A DNA stretch of 64,000 nucleotides. Origin: Streptomyces sp. NBC_01431. Its GTDB lineage: Bacteria; Actinomycetota; Actinomycetes; Streptomycetales; Streptomycetaceae. Below the pieces are notes generated by a model. It worked only from the letters and a program-made list of their open reading frames with translations, was not told where the DNA came from and searched no databases. Position numbers and translations under genes: made by a program. Positions 62,954 through 64,000 of the stretch are shown here, one piece after another; position 1 is the first letter of the stretch, and each line of letters starts with the position of its first letter. The stretch is taken from contig NZ_CP109496.1 of NCBI RefSeq assembly GCF_036231355.1, positions 2,108,001 through 2,172,000 on the forward strand, given 5' to 3'.

Positions 62954-63715
62954 TCAGACGGAGACGCCGTGCGAGCGGAGGTAGGCGACCGGATCGATGT
63001 CCGAACCGTAGGTCGCGGCGGTGCGGGCCTCGAAGTGGAGGTGCGGGCCCGTGGTGTTGCCGGTGTTCCCCGACAGCGCGATCTGCTGGCCCGGCTCGAC
63101 CGTCTGGCCGACGGAGACCTGGATGACCGAGAGGTGGCCGTACTGGGTGTACGAGCCGTCGTTCATCTTGATCACTATGTTGTTGCCGTACGCACCGCCC
63201 CAGCCGGCCTCGACGACGGTGCCGAGACCCACCGCGTGCACCGAAGTGCCGCTGTCCGCGTGGAAGTCGATGCCGGTATGGGCGCCGGAGGACCACAGGG
63301 ATCCGCCGGTCTTGTAGCCGGTGGACACGTAGCTGTTCGCTATGGGAGCGACGAAGGTGTTGAGGCGCTTGCGCTCGGCCTCGCGAGCGGCGCGCTCCTT
63401 GGCCTCGCGGTCCGCCGTGGCCCGTTCCTCGGCCTTGCGCTTGGCGGCCGCCTCGGCCTCGGCCTTCGCCTTGGCCTTCGCGGCCGCCTGCTTCTGGGCG
63501 TCGGCCTGGGCGCCGAGCTGGCCGGCGAGGGAGTCGCCGATGACGATGGCCTGGGTGAGGCCGGTGTCGGCGACGCTCGGGGCGGCGGTGGCCGGGGAGG
63601 CGAGGGTGCCTACGACTCCGGCGGTGGCGAGGGTGGCGATGCCCGCGATGTTCGCGCTGCGGCGCGTCATACGGCTGGGCGCGCGATGCTTCCCGGTGGC
63701 ACGGGTGAACGCCAT
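62954..63715 (-). CDS. Secreted LytM/M23-family peptidoglycan endopeptidase
   Basis: 253 aa from ATG at 63715. A Sec signal (residues 1 to about 45: IAGIATLATAGVVGTLASPA, cleavage near ATA-AP), a charged Lys/Ala/Glu coiled-coil (about 65-118), and an M23 domain with zinc ligands His146 and Asp150 (GAHTGIDFHAD) and His225/His227 (GPHLHFEAR). It should cut peptidoglycan cross-links outside the cell. A ydaO-type c-di-AMP riboswitch lies in its leader, as for other streptomycete cell-wall hydrolases. Confidence 0.95.
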   Translation of the reverse strand: MAFTRATGKHRAPSRMTRRSANIAGIATLATAGVVGTLASPATAAPSVADTGLTQAIVIGDSLAGQLGAQADAQKQAAAKAKAKAEAEAAAKRKAEERATADREAKERAAREAERKRLNTFVAPIANSYVSTGYKTGGSLWSSGAHTGIDFHADSGTSVHAVGLGTVVEAGWGGAYGNNIVIKMNDGSYTQYGHLSVIQVSVGQTVEPGQQIALSGNTGNTTGPHLHFEARTAATYGSDIDPVAYLRSHGVSV

Positions 63716-63737
63716 GGAGTGGCGGTGTCCTTTCCTT

Positions 63738-63880
63738 CCATCTCGCCTACCGGGTTAGCTGACGGGTTCGGAGCAGGAAGGTCTCCTACGGGCCCCTCCG
63801 CGGGCGGAGGCGTCCGATTCACCCCAGGGACTGAATGGGTCCCCGGCTCCCCTGGCTCGCGCCGTACGGGGACTCGGCGA
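63738..63880 (-). promoter_or_regulatory. c-di-AMP riboswitch (ydaO/yuaA type)
   Basis: Read on the minus strand, the leader of the M23 peptidase shows the ydaO-motif blocks in order: GAGCCGGGGACCCA, GGGGTGAATC, GTAGGAGACCTTCCTGCTC, GAACCCGTCAGCTAACCCGG and TAGGCGAGA, ending about 25 nt before the start codon. c-di-AMP binding turns such genes off. Streptomyces use this class for resuscitation-promoting-factor and wall hydrolase genes. Confidence 0.88.
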
Positions 63881-64000
63881 TCACTGTCCGGTGCCGCGGG
63901 CGCGACGGGTGGTGACGGACAGCGGGACTGACGCTAGACGGCTCATCTTTCAATCACCAAACAGACACCGGGTTTTGTAGCGCACGCCACATGACAGAGG
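63881..64000. other. Upstream region of the riboswitch-controlled peptidase
   Basis: Promoter region of the peptidase leader. Apart from a few A-rich bases (AATCACCAAACAG, 63951-63964) I see nothing recognisable. Confidence 0.4.

Overview
The window reads as chromosomal DNA of a Streptomyces species. The sequence is very GC-rich with strong G/C at third codon positions, GTG starts and 1-4 bp gene overlaps are common, and it carries actinomycete or streptomycete markers: the septation protein SepH, a SepF paralogue, a CutR/CutS two-component pair, DUF3093/DUF3159/DUF3710/DUF4193/DUF5998 proteins, a DasR-type operator in front of ptsH and a cysteine-tailed actinobacterial ferrochelatase. No rRNA, tRNA, insertion sequence, prophage or CRISPR array was seen. 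The stretch from about 31 kb to the right end resembles, from memory, the S. coelicolor SCO58xx core region (dut, kdpDE, cutRS, hemH, sepH, tdk, ptsH).

Layout. 1-4.4 kb: a hydroxyproline/proline catabolic unit on the minus strand (two overlapping proline-racemase-family epimerases and a DapA-type deaminase) divergent from an M24 aminopeptidase P. 4.4-11.8 kb: an aryl-CoA catabolic island for 2-aminobenzoate (anthranilate) or a related ortho-substituted benzoate: RidA-like protein, acyl-CoA dehydrogenase, aryl-CoA ligase, PaaX-type repressor, a fused aryl-CoA monooxygenase/ene-reductase and a divergent crotonase. Its two minus-strand operons share a 13-bp promoter element with identical -35/-10 geometry. 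12-15 kb: an ATPase of the anti-sigma type and an arginine deiminase-ornithine carbamoyltransferase pair. 15-23 kb: homocysteine S-methyltransferase with a repeat-encoded glycine-rich insertion, an LLM flavin oxidoreductase, small conserved proteins, an overlapping AAA-ATPase/MazG-like pair, a SepF-like protein, a cysteine hydrolase and a GlxA-type regulator. 23-26 kb: a Fur-family peroxide-type regulator divergent from katG. 26.5-30 kb: a FadR-type regulator and leuA, the latter preceded by a leucine leader peptide with attenuator-like hairpins and overlapping an ABC ATPase. 30-40 kb: an RNA methyltransferase, then a potassium-linked block (KimA-like APC transporter, two TrkA/RCK proteins, KdpDE). 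40-50 kb: DUF3710, dut, thioesterase, DUF3093, DUF4193, CutRS, an inositol-phosphatase-family protein, ferrochelatase and MFS transporter. 50-64 kb: a sugar-lactone-oxidase-like flavoprotein, SepH, a sulfurtransferase, tdk, an alkaline-phosphatase-family protein, a GNAT/ADP-forming acyl-CoA synthetase fusion, HPr, a GntR regulator and a secreted LytM peptidase under a c-di-AMP (ydaO-type) riboswitch.

How the parts fit. The left third is accessory catabolism, each module with its own regulator. The right half is conserved housekeeping: potassium and c-di-AMP linked functions, nucleotide pool sanitation (dUTPase, MazG-like, thymidine kinase), haem synthesis, division control and PTS regulation. 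The best regulatory signals read directly from the DNA are the leucine leader peptide, the DasR-type site, the c-di-AMP riboswitch and the duplicated aryl-CoA promoter element. Nothing here is securely a wholly unknown system. The most unusual items are the repeat-expanded mmuM, the coupled AAA-ATPase/MazG pair, the leuA-ABC ATPase overlap and the long katG leader with a small basic ORF.
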